Below are positions 23,736-31,572 of a stretch of DNA of 64,000 nucleotides, piece by piece. The first letter of the stretch is position 1. Each line of letters opens with the position of its first letter. The notes below the pieces were generated by a model. That model searched no databases. It was not told the DNA's origin and saw nothing but the letters and a program-made list of their open reading frames with translations. Location of the stretch: contig NZ_RDFA01000004.1 in the NCBI RefSeq assembly GCF_004118325.1, positions 124,001 to 188,000 on the forward strand. The letters run 5' to 3'. The DNA is from Halorientalis pallida. Its GTDB lineage: Archaea; Halobacteriota; Halobacteria; Halobacteriales; Haloarculaceae. The translations under genes were made by a program, and so were the position numbers.

Positions 23736-24023
23736 ATGGCTGAGGACGAATCCGAAGACGAGGAGCCCGCCGTCGAACTCGGCACCGGCGAACCGGTCGA
23801 TGGCGTGCCGCTGGCGCAGGTCTCGGCGCGACTGATGTGGGGCGCGAAGAAGAGCTACATCCAGCAGCGCGAGGGCGACACGGTCGTCCGAACGCCCGAC
23901 GGCCCGCAGGAACTCGGCGACGTCCTCGACGAGGTCGAGGAGACCTACTTCCAGCGCCGCCAGGAGTTCGAAGAGGCGGTCCGTGAGGTCGTCGGCACCG
24001 GCCCCGTCCCGCTGGCCGAGTGA
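23736..24023 (+). CDS. Small acidic DUF5789-like protein
   Basis: This 95-residue acidic protein lacks a signal peptide. A short polar N-terminus is followed by an alpha/beta module (VDGVPLAQVSARLMWGAKKSYIQQREGD, VVRTPDGPQELGDVLDEV) and a helical end. It resembles haloarchaeal DUF5789 proteins; the assignment is from memory. AACTAATC near 23705 is a fitting TATA box. It follows cetZ by 83 nt but appears to have its own promoter. Confidence 0.75.
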   Translation: MAEDESEDEEPAVELGTGEPVDGVPLAQVSARLMWGAKKSYIQQREGDTVVRTPDGPQELGDVLDEVEETYFQRRQEFEEAVREVVGTGPVPLAE

Positions 24024-24079
24024 CACCACATTCGCACGGCCGAGGTACCTTTTTCCCTCCCGGCGACCGATATCCGACG

Positions 24080-24517
24080 ATGACGCTTCCGATAGACCCC
24101 AGTCTGATCGAATCCGGTGATATCGGCGAGAAACGCGCGACGCTTTCGATGGACCACGAGGCCGCCATCGAACACACCCGCGAGACGTTCGCGGACGCCG
24201 GCTTCGGCGTCGCCGTCGAGTTCTCCGTCTCGGACATGCTCGCCGAGAAGATCGGTGCCGACCGCGACCCCTACTACGTTCTCGGGGCCTGCAACCCGGA
24301 GGTGGCCGACCGCGCGCTCGACGAGTGTCTCGAACTCGGCGGGCTGATGCCGTGTAACGTGATCGTCCGCGAGGTCGAACCCGGCCGGCAGGAAGTCTAC
24401 CACCTCTCGATCATGCGCGTCGCCCGCCTGCTCGGCCTGGCCGAGGACGACGAGGCGTGGGCCGACATCGTCGCCACGACTGGCGAACTCGTCGACGAGG
24501 CCTTCCAGAACCTCTAG
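24080..24517 (+). CDS. DUF302 domain protein
   Basis: This 145-residue protein is of the DUF302 family: DHEAAIEHTRETFADAGFGVAVEFSVSDMLAEKIG, then YYVLGACNPEVADRAL and MPCNVIVREVEPG. The fold is small alpha/beta with a conserved Cys-Asn region (here LGACNP and PCNV). Members often occur near heme or quinone proteins, but no reaction is established. A CTTTTTCC box around 24049 lies about 28 nt before ATG 24080. Its stop shares CTAG with the opposing gene's stop. Confidence 0.87.
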   Translation: MTLPIDPSLIESGDIGEKRATLSMDHEAAIEHTRETFADAGFGVAVEFSVSDMLAEKIGADRDPYYVLGACNPEVADRALDECLELGGLMPCNVIVREVEPGRQEVYHLSIMRVARLLGLAEDDEAWADIVATTGELVDEAFQNL

Positions 24518-24780
24518 GACTCTTCGCCGTCGGTTCCAGTGGCGTCGACGCTTCCCTCGCGTTCGGCTTCGAGTTCGGCGATACGCCCCTCCAGTTCCTC
24601 GATGGTCACGTCACGCTTCAGGTAGAGATACGCGCCGGCGACCGCCACCAGCGGGACCCCGAACAGGAGGATCGCGACCAGCAGAACGACGAGCAGTTCC
24701 GGCCCGCCCGGGACACCGGGGACGACCAGCGGACCGGCGGGGAAGGCTGCCAGCGACGGAACCGACGGAGGCGCGACCAT
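24514..24780 (-). CDS. TatA-like short membrane/coiled-coil protein
   Basis: This 88-residue protein has a hydrophobic stretch GGPELLVVLLVAILLFG (about 25-41) that looks like the membrane helix of TatA, a second short hydrophobic region and a charged helix (IEELEGRIAELEAEREGS). TatA/B proteins form the twin-arginine translocation pore, the main secretion route in haloarchaea. The long Pro-rich N-terminus before the helix and the second hydrophobic stretch are not typical. It may therefore be a TatA relative or an unrelated small membrane protein. No other tat gene is nearby. Confidence 0.6.
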   Translation of the reverse strand: MVAPPSVPSLAAFPAGPLVVPGVPGGPELLVVLLVAILLFGVPLVAVAGAYLYLKRDVTIEELEGRIAELEAEREGSVDATGTDGEES

Positions 24781-24836
24781 GCGCGCCGGTACTCACGGCG
24801 GGCGCTTCACTCTGTCGGGAACCGGACTCGCCCGAT

Positions 24837-26093
24837 TCAGAAGTCCGATATCTGTGCCTGCAACCCCGACACCATCTCGGACTTTCGGCGGAGCTGGGCC
24901 AGCGAGATCGGGAAGTGCGGCGCGAGTTCGGTGAGGGCGTCCCGGAAGCTCTCGGCCTCGCCCAGTTCCTGCTCGAAGGCGTGGCGGACCCCCTCGCGGA
25001 TCTGCCAGACGCCGACGGGGGCCCAGTACTCGGGAGAGGCGTGCCGGACCACGAGGACCTTGGCCTGCCGGCCGCGTTCCTGGAGGTGTTCGAGGACGGC
25101 GAGCCGAGTGGCGTAGTACGCGCCGGAGGTCTCGTCGACGTAGTCGGTGCGGCCCTCGTAGCCCTCGCTGTCGGCGGCCATGTACATCCCGGCGTCGGGG
25201 TCGGGGTTCCAGATGCTCCCGGGCGCTTTCAGCTCCACGAGTTCGAACTCCCACTGGCCGGGCGTCATGATCACCCAGTAGGTGTTACCCATGTACTCGT
25301 TGACCCGGACCTCGGTCGTGTCGATAGAGTTCGCGTTGCGGATGGTCCCCCGGAGGTACTGCCCCACCGTGTCGTCGACGGCGGTGATCGACCAGCGGGT
25401 CGGAACGAGTCGGCGATTGGCACCCTGCCCGAGCGCGCCGGCCGAGAGGATCTTGTTGATCTCGTACACGTCGAAGCCGCGGCGGTAGAGGTAGGTCATC
25501 GCGCCGTCGGCCCGCCAGTCGTCGTCTTCGAGCGTCTTCTCGACCTCCAGGGGCACGGAGGGGTTCTCCGCGAGTTCGGCGTCGCGAGCGCGAGCACGCG
25601 GACCGCGGGGCGCGCCGATGTCGTCCAAGTCAACGTCCAGATCGGGCTGGCCGTCGAGGCCGATCTCCACGTCGACGGGTTCGTCGGCGATGGCGACCTC
25701 GCGTTGCACGCCGACGAAGCCGTCCCACACGTCTGCGACGTTCACGCTCGCGGATCGCGTCGAGTTGAGCAGACCGGTTCGGCGCTGGAACACGTCGTCG
25801 ATGGAGTAGCCCTGCTGGTACCACTCGCCGCTGGTCACGTAGTCGGTCGGGTCGGTCTCGGGACCGGCCACGGGGGAGAGCAGGCCGGTCGACACGTCGG
25901 GGTAGTTCGACCGGCCGACGAAGATCGAGGGGGCCGTCGACCCGAAGAGGGCGTCGCCCTGGACGGTCTCGTCGAGCTGGCGCTCCACGTCGTCCAGGTA
26001 CTCGGTGATCGCGTAGGACTTCTCCGCGGCCAGCCGGCGCAGGTCGGCTGCCTCGTCTCGTTGGAAGTCCTCGATGAACTCGTCGAGCCGCAT
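24837..26093 (-). CDS. nreA: DNA repair protein NreA
   Basis: This 418-residue archaeal Nre protein belongs to a family linked to DNA-damage repair and PCNA binding in haloarchaea. The conserved core (FVGRSNYPDVSTGLLSPV at about 59-76, WWRIT-like region about 240-330, EYWAPVGVWQIREGVRHAF near the end) is intact. The last seven residues QAQISDF (412-418) match a PCNA-interacting motif (Q-x-x-I-x-x-F). No N-terminal zinc finger is present, as expected for NreA rather than NreB forms. ATG 26093 is the conserved start. Confidence 0.9.
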   Translation of the reverse strand: MRLDEFIEDFQRDEAADLRRLAAEKSYAITEYLDDVERQLDETVQGDALFGSTAPSIFVGRSNYPDVSTGLLSPVAGPETDPTDYVTSGEWYQQGYSIDDVFQRRTGLLNSTRSASVNVADVWDGFVGVQREVAIADEPVDVEIGLDGQPDLDVDLDDIGAPRGPRARARDAELAENPSVPLEVEKTLEDDDWRADGAMTYLYRRGFDVYEINKILSAGALGQGANRRLVPTRWSITAVDDTVGQYLRGTIRNANSIDTTEVRVNEYMGNTYWVIMTPGQWEFELVELKAPGSIWNPDPDAGMYMAADSEGYEGRTDYVDETSGAYYATRLAVLEHLQERGRQAKVLVVRHASPEYWAPVGVWQIREGVRHAFEQELGEAESFRDALTELAPHFPISLAQLRRKSEMVSGLQAQISDF

Positions 26094-26238
26094 CTGCGCG
26101 CACTTGGAGGCACCGGCGTATCAATCTGTCCCGTGGGGGTCGGAGCCCGTTCGCGCGGTCGATATCGACCGCTCGCTTGTCTCGACTGTCGTGAAACGAG
26201 ACTAGAATTAAGAGTCTGTGTGTTCACTCCTCACGGAC

Positions 26239-27930
26239 ATGCCCCTGGGGGTCTCCTGGCTCGCCATCGCTCACTTCGGGACCGGCGTGGCCATTCTGGG
26301 GTTGCTCGGCCCGGTCTGGTCGTTCCGGTCGCGGCCTGGGGCACAGCTGTGGGCCGGAGTGGTCGTCCTCATGGCGGCGACGACGTTCGCGTTCGGCGCG
26401 TCGCTGCTCGTGTTCGACCAGGGTCTCCGCCTCCTGTTCGAGATGGCTGCGCTCACCACCCTCCTCTGGACGGCCGTGTTCTTCCTCTCGTTCGCGCTCA
26501 CCTACACCGGTCGCGCCCACCTGCTCCACAGCTGGTGGGTTCGCTGTCTGGTGGTCGCCCAGGGGGTCGGGACGGCGCTGCTCCTCTCGAACCCAGTCCA
26601 TCGGCTGCTGTGGACGAACTTCCGACTCGACCCGGTGTTGGGGTCCGCCACGGTGCTGTACGACAAGGAACCGCTCCTCTTCGCCGTCGCCGGCGTCACC
26701 TACCTCGTCGTGGGCATCGGGATCGTCGTGCTCGTCGAGACCGTCGCCAGCTACGGCCCGTCCTACCGCCGGCAGGCCGTCGCCATCGCGACGACGCCAC
26801 TCTTCCCCATCGTCGCGAGTCTGATCTGGTTGCTCGGAATCGGCCCCTACCCGCAGTTGAACCTCGTCGCGCTCTCCTTTCTCCCCCACCTCACGCTGGA
26901 CGTGTACGCGCTGTTCGGCCGGGACATGTTCGAGTTGCCGCCCGGACTCCGCCGGGCCGGCGAACGGGCGGCCCTGGACGAACTCGGCAGTCCCGTGTTC
27001 ATCGTCGCCGACGACGGGCGAGTCATCGACGCCAACGCCGCCGCCGTCCGGATGTTCGACGTCGATCCCGATCCGGCGCTGGGGCGGCCGCTCGACGACC
27101 TGCTGGGCCAGGACCTGGCGATGGCGGCCGAGGAACAGCGCGTCGACCTCCTCGTCGGCGGGGAGCGACAGACGTTCAAACTCGTCTTCTCGCCGTTCGA
27201 GACGAGAAGCGGCCTCCACGGCGGCTTCACCGTCATCATGCAGGACGTGACGGCCGAGATCCAGCGCAAACAGCGCCTGGAAGTCCTGAACCGCATCCTC
27301 CGGCACAACCTCCGCAACGACCTGAACGTGGTCCAGCTCCACGCACAGGAACTGGAACTCACGCTGACCGATCCGGAGCGACGCGGCCACGCCGCGGCCA
27401 TCGAGGACATCTCCGACGAACTCGTCGACCTCGGGGAGAAGGCCCGCTGGGCCGCACAGGCGCTCGAGGACGCGAGTTATCACTCCGTCAGCCTGCGTGA
27501 CGTTCTCGACGACGTGGTTCGCGACGTACGGGCGAACCACCCCGACGCACGGGTCGACCTCGACGTGGGTGCGTCCGTGACGCTCCACACCGACCCCGAA
27601 GTCCTGACGCTCGTGTTCACGAGCGTACTGGAGAACGCCATCGAGCACAACGAGGAGGGTGAACCGCAGGTCACCGTCACCGCGGACGACGGCGATCCCG
27701 ACTCGCTTCGGATTCAGGTCCGGGACGACGGCCCCGGCATCCCCGAACACGAGCGCCGCGTGATCGAGGACGGTGGCGAGACCGCACTCGACCACGGGAG
27801 CGGCGTCGGCCTGTGGCTCATCCACTGGGGCGTGACGCTGCTCGGCGGCGACGTGGCGTTCGAGGTGGCTCAGTCCGGGACGACCGTCTCGATTCGACTG
27901 CCGACGACGGGCGGTCCCCGGTCAGAGTGA
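26239..27930 (+). CDS. Membrane-anchored PAS sensor histidine kinase
   Basis: This 563-residue kinase has a seven-helix N-terminal domain (1 to about 225), then a PAS domain (about 243-345, SPVFIVADDGRVIDANAAAV). An H-box has His356 in RILRHNLRNDLNV, followed by a HATPase domain (ENAIEHNEEGEP, RDDGPGIP, GSGVGLWLIHWGV). This is the typical haloarchaeal sensor layout, sensing an unknown signal and phosphorylating a response regulator that is not in this window. ATG 26239 is preferred to GTG 26218, because AATTAAGAG at 26206-26214 makes a TATA box at leaderless spacing. Confidence 0.92.
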   Translation: MPLGVSWLAIAHFGTGVAILGLLGPVWSFRSRPGAQLWAGVVVLMAATTFAFGASLLVFDQGLRLLFEMAALTTLLWTAVFFLSFALTYTGRAHLLHSWWVRCLVVAQGVGTALLLSNPVHRLLWTNFRLDPVLGSATVLYDKEPLLFAVAGVTYLVVGIGIVVLVETVASYGPSYRRQAVAIATTPLFPIVASLIWLLGIGPYPQLNLVALSFLPHLTLDVYALFGRDMFELPPGLRRAGERAALDELGSPVFIVADDGRVIDANAAAVRMFDVDPDPALGRPLDDLLGQDLAMAAEEQRVDLLVGGERQTFKLVFSPFETRSGLHGGFTVIMQDVTAEIQRKQRLEVLNRILRHNLRNDLNVVQLHAQELELTLTDPERRGHAAAIEDISDELVDLGEKARWAAQALEDASYHSVSLRDVLDDVVRDVRANHPDARVDLDVGASVTLHTDPEVLTLVFTSVLENAIEHNEEGEPQVTVTADDGDPDSLRIQVRDDGPGIPEHERRVIEDGGETALDHGSGVGLWLIHWGVTLLGGDVAFEVAQSGTTVSIRLPTTGGPRSE

Positions 27931-27997
27931 GGGGGACGCGGGACCGGCCGACGGGAGACCAGTCGCTCACGGCCGGCGAAAACCGAAGAGGGTGGGG

Positions 27998-28963
27998 CTA
28001 ACTGTGGATGCCCATGGCTTCGATCTGTTCCTGGTAGCGGTTCCGGATGGTGACCTCGGTGACCTGCGCCACGTCGGCGACTTCCCGCTGGGTCTTCTTC
28101 TCGTTGCACAAAAGCGAGGCGGCGTAGATGGCCGCCGCCGCGTAGCCGGTGGGCGATTTCCCGGAGAGTAGCCCTTTCTCGGCAGTCGTCTCGATGATCT
28201 CGTTGGCCTTGGACTGGACTTCCTCGCTGAGATCGAGTTCGGAACAAAAGCGCGGGACGTACTTCTTCGGGTCGACCGGTTCCATCTCCAGGCCGAGTTC
28301 CTGGCTGATGTATCGGTACGTTCGTCCGATCTCCTTGCGCTCGACCCTGGAAACCTCCGAAATCTCTTCCAGACTTCGCGGGATACCTTCCTTCCGGCAG
28401 GCCGCGTAGAGTGCGCTCGTGGCGACGCCCTCGATGGATCGACCCCGGATCAGGTCCTCGCTCAGGGCTCGTCGGTAGATGACGGAGGCGACCTCCCGCA
28501 CCGATCGGGGAACGCCGAGTGCGGAGGCCATGCGGTCGATCTCCGAGAGGGCGAACTGGAGGTTTCGCTCGCCGGCGTCTTTCGTCCGGATTCGCTCCTG
28601 CCACTTCCGCAAGCGGTGCATCTGACTCCGCTTTTTCGAGGAGATCGAGCGCCCGTAGGCGTCCTTGTCTTTCCAGTCGATGGTGGTCGTCAGCCCCTTG
28701 TCGTGCATCGTCTTCGTCGTCGGGGCACCGACCCGGGACTTCTCCTGTCGTTCCTGATGATTGAACGCCCGCCACTCCGGTCCGGGATCGATGTTCTCCT
28801 CCTCGACGACCAGACCACAGTCGTCACATATCAGTTCGCCACGGTCGGCGTCCTTGACCAGGTTGTCCGAGTTACACTCCGGACACGCACGTACCCCCTC
28901 CTGATCTTGTGATTCGGTCTCGGCCTCGCGCTCGCGCTCCCGCTGACGGGTGGACCGTGTCAT
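27998..28963 (-). CDS. tfb: Transcription initiation factor TFB
   Basis: TFB recruits RNA polymerase to TBP-bound promoters. The 321-residue protein has an N-terminal zinc ribbon ([24 protein letters not shown], about 27-50), the B-finger region ([23 protein letters not shown]) and two cyclin-like repeats (about 120-215 and 220-315). The recognition helix is [11 protein letters not shown]. Haloarchaea carry several TFBs with different promoter preferences; a second one is at 58603-59574 here. On the minus strand a TATA-like GGATTTAAGTCG lies about 36-40 nt upstream of the ATG. Confidence 0.95.
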   Translation of the reverse strand: MTRSTRQREREREAETESQDQEGVRACPECNSDNLVKDADRGELICDDCGLVVEEENIDPGPEWRAFNHQERQEKSRVGAPTTKTMHDKGLTTTIDWKDKDAYGRSISSKKRSQMHRLRKWQERIRTKDAGERNLQFALSEIDRMASALGVPRSVREVASVIYRRALSEDLIRGRSIEGVATSALYAACRKEGIPRSLEEISEVSRVERKEIGRTYRYISQELGLEMEPVDPKKYVPRFCSELDLSEEVQSKANEIIETTAEKGLLSGKSPTGYAAAAIYAASLLCNEKKTQREVADVAQVTEVTIRNRYQEQIEAMGIHS

Positions 28964-29155
28964 CGCACTTTTATAGTAGTAACACCTGGCGACTTAAATC
29001 CTTGGACAAATACTTTATGGTTCGTATCGCGCGCGTCAGACGTTCGCTCCGGCCCGCTACAGCTTGATTTCGGGGATCTCTGTACGGGAGGAACGATCGG
29101 CGTCACTCGGCGCGGATCACAAACGGTAAGCCCGGCCACTGGTGAGTGAACTTCA

Positions 29156-29749
29156 ATGCCGGTCATCGAGTGTGACGTGGCCGAGGCCCGCGAGCGGTTG
29201 GCCGACGCCGGTGTCGACGTTCGGGCGGGAAACACCGATCACGAGCGCTGGCGCGCCACACGCGGGGGTGCCACGGCCGTCGCCTACGAGGACAAGGTCG
29301 TCGTCCAAGGGGAGTCGCCCGAGGCCATCGAGGCGCTTCTTCGGGAGGAGGGTGGCCGCGCACACGTCTACTTCGACGGTGCCTGCCGTGGCAACCCGGG
29401 CCCGGCGGCGGTCGGCTGGGTCGTCGTCACGGACGACGGTATCGTCACGGAGGGCGGCGAGCGGATCGGCCGGGCCACCAACAATCAGGCCGAGTACGAG
29501 GCGCTGACGAAGGCACTGGACGTGGCCCGGGACTTCGGGTTCGACACGGTGGAGGTGCGGGGCGACTCCGAGCTGATCGTCAAGCAGGTTCGCGGGGAGT
29601 ACGACACCAACGACCCGCAACTACGCGAACACCGGGTGACGGTCAGGGAGTTGCTGGCGGGGTTCGACGACTGGACGCTCACCCACGTACCGCGGGAGAT
29701 AAACGAACGCGCCGACGAACTTGCAAACGACGCACTCGACGATGACTGA
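29156..29749 (+). CDS. rnhA: Ribonuclease HI
   Basis: This enzyme cuts RNA in RNA-DNA hybrids. The 197-residue haloarchaeal form has the four catalytic acidic residues: Asp74 (YFDGACRGNPG), Glu113 (NNQAEYEAL), Asp137 (RGDSEL) and Asp187 (ERADELAN). The extra N-terminal 65 residues, without the known hybrid-binding domain, are usual for haloarchaeal RNase HI. An ACGGTAAG box near 29124 sits about 28 nt upstream of ATG 29156. The gene overlaps the next gene by 8 nt. Confidence 0.94.
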   Translation: MPVIECDVAEARERLADAGVDVRAGNTDHERWRATRGGATAVAYEDKVVVQGESPEAIEALLREEGGRAHVYFDGACRGNPGPAAVGWVVVTDDGIVTEGGERIGRATNNQAEYEALTKALDVARDFGFDTVEVRGDSELIVKQVRGEYDTNDPQLREHRVTVRELLAGFDDWTLTHVPREINERADELANDALDDD

Positions 29750-30359
29750 CGAGACACCCGACCCAGAGGACGCGCCGGTCGCGGGACTGGCGGAGACGGA
29801 CGAGACCAGCGAGGAGTCCACCGAGGTCCCACAGGACGTGCTCGACGAGGTCGAACGGCTGACGCGACTCGCACGCGAGGCGGTCGACGAGCAGGAAGCA
29901 GCCGCCTACCGCGAACGGCGGGCCGACCTGCTCGCCGAATTCGACTTCAGGGCCCGCGTCCGCGAGGACGACACTCACGACACGCTGGTACTCCACCCAG
30001 AGGAGTGGGTGGACGGCGGCGTCGTCCAGATGGAAGCGGTCGAGGACGTGGACCGTGGCATCGAACGACCGCTGGGCGGGCCCGGCGACGGCGAGGACTG
30101 GGACGCCATCGCGGCGCGCAACCACGCCATCGCGGAGGCCGTCGCCGAGGACCACGGCGCGGTCCACGGTGAGAACGCCACGGCGCTGGCCGAGTTCATG
30201 AACAACCACTACGCCCAGCCCATCGACTCCGCGACCGACGACGAAATAGAGGAGTTCGTAACCGAGTACTTTCCGCGCAACGCGTGGCCGAGTGAGAAAC
30301 AGCGCGACCGGATCGACCGGTCGGTCGCGCTCACTCTCGACGTCGCCGACTCCTTTTAA
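29742..30359 (+). CDS. Acidic protein co-transcribed with rnhA
   Basis: This 205-residue, strongly acidic soluble protein has a disordered first 30 residues and a helical region (VLDEVERLTRLAREAVDEQEAAAYRERR). Its C-terminal half contains FMNNHYAQPIDSATDDEIEEFVTEYFPRNAWPS. I do not recognise a functional family. Its overlapping start inside rnhA points to a linked role in RNase H function or nucleic-acid turnover (inference). Its stop shares the palindrome TTAA with the padR stop. Confidence 0.75.
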   Translation: MTDETPDPEDAPVAGLAETDETSEESTEVPQDVLDEVERLTRLAREAVDEQEAAAYRERRADLLAEFDFRARVREDDTHDTLVLHPEEWVDGGVVQMEAVEDVDRGIERPLGGPGDGEDWDAIAARNHAIAEAVAEDHGAVHGENATALAEFMNNHYAQPIDSATDDEIEEFVTEYFPRNAWPSEKQRDRIDRSVALTLDVADSF

Positions 30360-30715
30360 CGCTGTTCGTCGATGAGCGCTTCCAGTTCGTCGGCCCGACC
30401 CTCGTCGGTGACGAACCGGCCGAACATCCAGGAGAGCTGGTCGAGCAGCACGTCGTGGCCCGCCTCGGTCAGCGAGTACTGGTTGGTCCGCTTGTCGAGT
30501 TCACTCTTCTCGACGAGTCCCATCTCGACGAGGTCGTCGAGGTTGGGGTAGAGCCGCCCGTGGTTGACCTCCGAGTCGTAGTAGGCCTCGAGTTCGCGCT
30601 TGATCGCGAGACCGTATCGGGGCTCCTCGCTCAGGATGACGAGAATGTTCCGCTGAAACGCCGTGAGTTCACGCGCGACCTCCAGGTCCGCCTCCACAGT
30701 TTGTGACTCTGACAT
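30356..30715 (-). CDS. PadR-family transcriptional regulator
   Basis: This 119-residue protein is a winged helix-turn-helix of the PadR family: ELTAFQRNILVILSEEPRYGLAIKRELEAYY, then NHGRLYPNLDDLVEMGLVEK and the wing DKRTNQYSLTEAG, with a short C-terminal dimerisation helix. PadR proteins usually repress stress or efflux genes and their own promoter. A dyad matching the PadR pattern overlaps its own TATA region (30723-30743), suggesting autoregulation. No obvious target transporter is adjacent. Confidence 0.9.
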   Translation of the reverse strand: MSESQTVEADLEVARELTAFQRNILVILSEEPRYGLAIKRELEAYYDSEVNHGRLYPNLDDLVEMGLVEKSELDKRTNQYSLTEAGHDVLLDQLSWMFGRFVTDEGRADELEALIDEQR

Positions 30716-30722
30716 GCTTAGC

Positions 30723-30743
30723 TAAATGTCACCAAGGCATTTA
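30723..30743. promoter_or_regulatory. Candidate PadR operator dyad
   Basis: TAAATG-9 nt-CATTTA is a perfect 6-bp inverted repeat located 8-28 nt upstream of the padR start on the minus strand. The PadR family binds ATGT-N8-ACAT-like dyads. A second dyad, TTAAC-GCTT-GTTAA (30741-30754), overlaps its edge. It also overlaps GTTAAATG, the likely TATA element of padR. Confidence 0.55.
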
Positions 30744-31041
30744 ACGCTTGTTAACTCGGACAGCGTTCTCGCCGACTCGGCCCCAGTGTAGTGTGATTTC
30801 TCCTTGGAGGTACGTGTCGGAATGAATATTGTTGAACGCTGGCGGTGGCTTTCAGCCATCTACATGTCTGATTTCTTATTCGTGTGCGGTACAAGCCAGT
30901 GATGACGGACGCGGGCTGGTTCACGCGTTGTGGAGTCCCGTGTCGCTGGGTCGATCAGCCACACAGAGAGAGTCGAGGTTCGTACACTGTTGGACACGGA
31001 TTACGAAAGTACTTTTTGGCCTGCTGTCGCACGGGGAGGTG
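30744..31041. other. Intergenic region upstream of pyrophosphatase
   Basis: About 300 nt lie between the padR operator and ppa, with lower G+C in the middle (for example GGAATGAATATTGTTG near 30820). The frame upstream of ppa is open across it but its codon use is poor. Near the right end CGAAAGTACTTTTTGG (31004-31019) can serve as BRE/TATA for ppa, and GGGGAGGTG at 31033-31041 is its ribosome site. No RNA gene was recognised. Confidence 0.5.
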
Positions 31042-31572
31042 ATGACGAACCTCTGGGAAGACCTCGAAACTGGGCCGAATCCGCCCGAAGAGATCTACGC
31101 GGTCGTGGAGTGCCTGAAAGGCGAGCGCAACAAGTACGAGTACGACAAGGACGTTCCCGGCGTGGTGCTGGACCGGGTCCTCCACAGCAACGTCCACTAC
31201 CCCTCCGACTACGGCTTCATCCCGCAGTCGTACTACGACGACGAGGACCCCTTCGACGTCCTCGTCCTCGTCGAGGACCAGACGTTCCCCGGCTGTGTCA
31301 TCGAGGCCCGCCCGGTCGCGCTGATGAAGATGGACGACGACGGTGAACAGGACGACAAGGTCATCGCCGTCCCCACCGAGGACCCGCGCTTCGATCACAT
31401 CCAGAACCTCTCGGACATCCCCCAGCAGCAACTCGACGAGATCGACGAGTTCTTCGCGACCTACAAGAACCTCGAGGAGGGCAAGGAAGTCGAGACCCAG
31501 GGCTGGGAGGACAAGCAGGCCGCGATGGACGCCATCGAGCACGCGATGGACCTCTACGAGGAGAACTTCTAG
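31042..31572 (+). CDS. ppa: Inorganic pyrophosphatase (class A)
   Basis: This enzyme hydrolyses pyrophosphate to phosphate, pulling polymer synthesis forward. The 176-residue family I protein has KYEYDKD, the metal/substrate segment YPSDYGFIPQSYYDDEDPFDVLVL with clustered Asp, and IPTEDPR-like VPTEDPRF. All the usual acidic residues appear present. ATG 31042 has a strong GGGGAGGTG directly before it; the open frame upstream is not conserved. Its stop shares CTAG with the ATP-grasp gene on the other strand. Confidence 0.95.
   Translation: MTNLWEDLETGPNPPEEIYAVVECLKGERNKYEYDKDVPGVVLDRVLHSNVHYPSDYGFIPQSYYDDEDPFDVLVLVEDQTFPGCVIEARPVALMKMDDDGEQDDKVIAVPTEDPRFDHIQNLSDIPQQQLDEIDEFFATYKNLEEGKEVETQGWEDKQAAMDAIEHAMDLYEENF

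Noticed and set aside
30899-30925. C-box-like GTGATGA, possible box C/D guide RNA
   Set aside because: No D box (CTGA) at suitable spacing follows and no second pair is seen.
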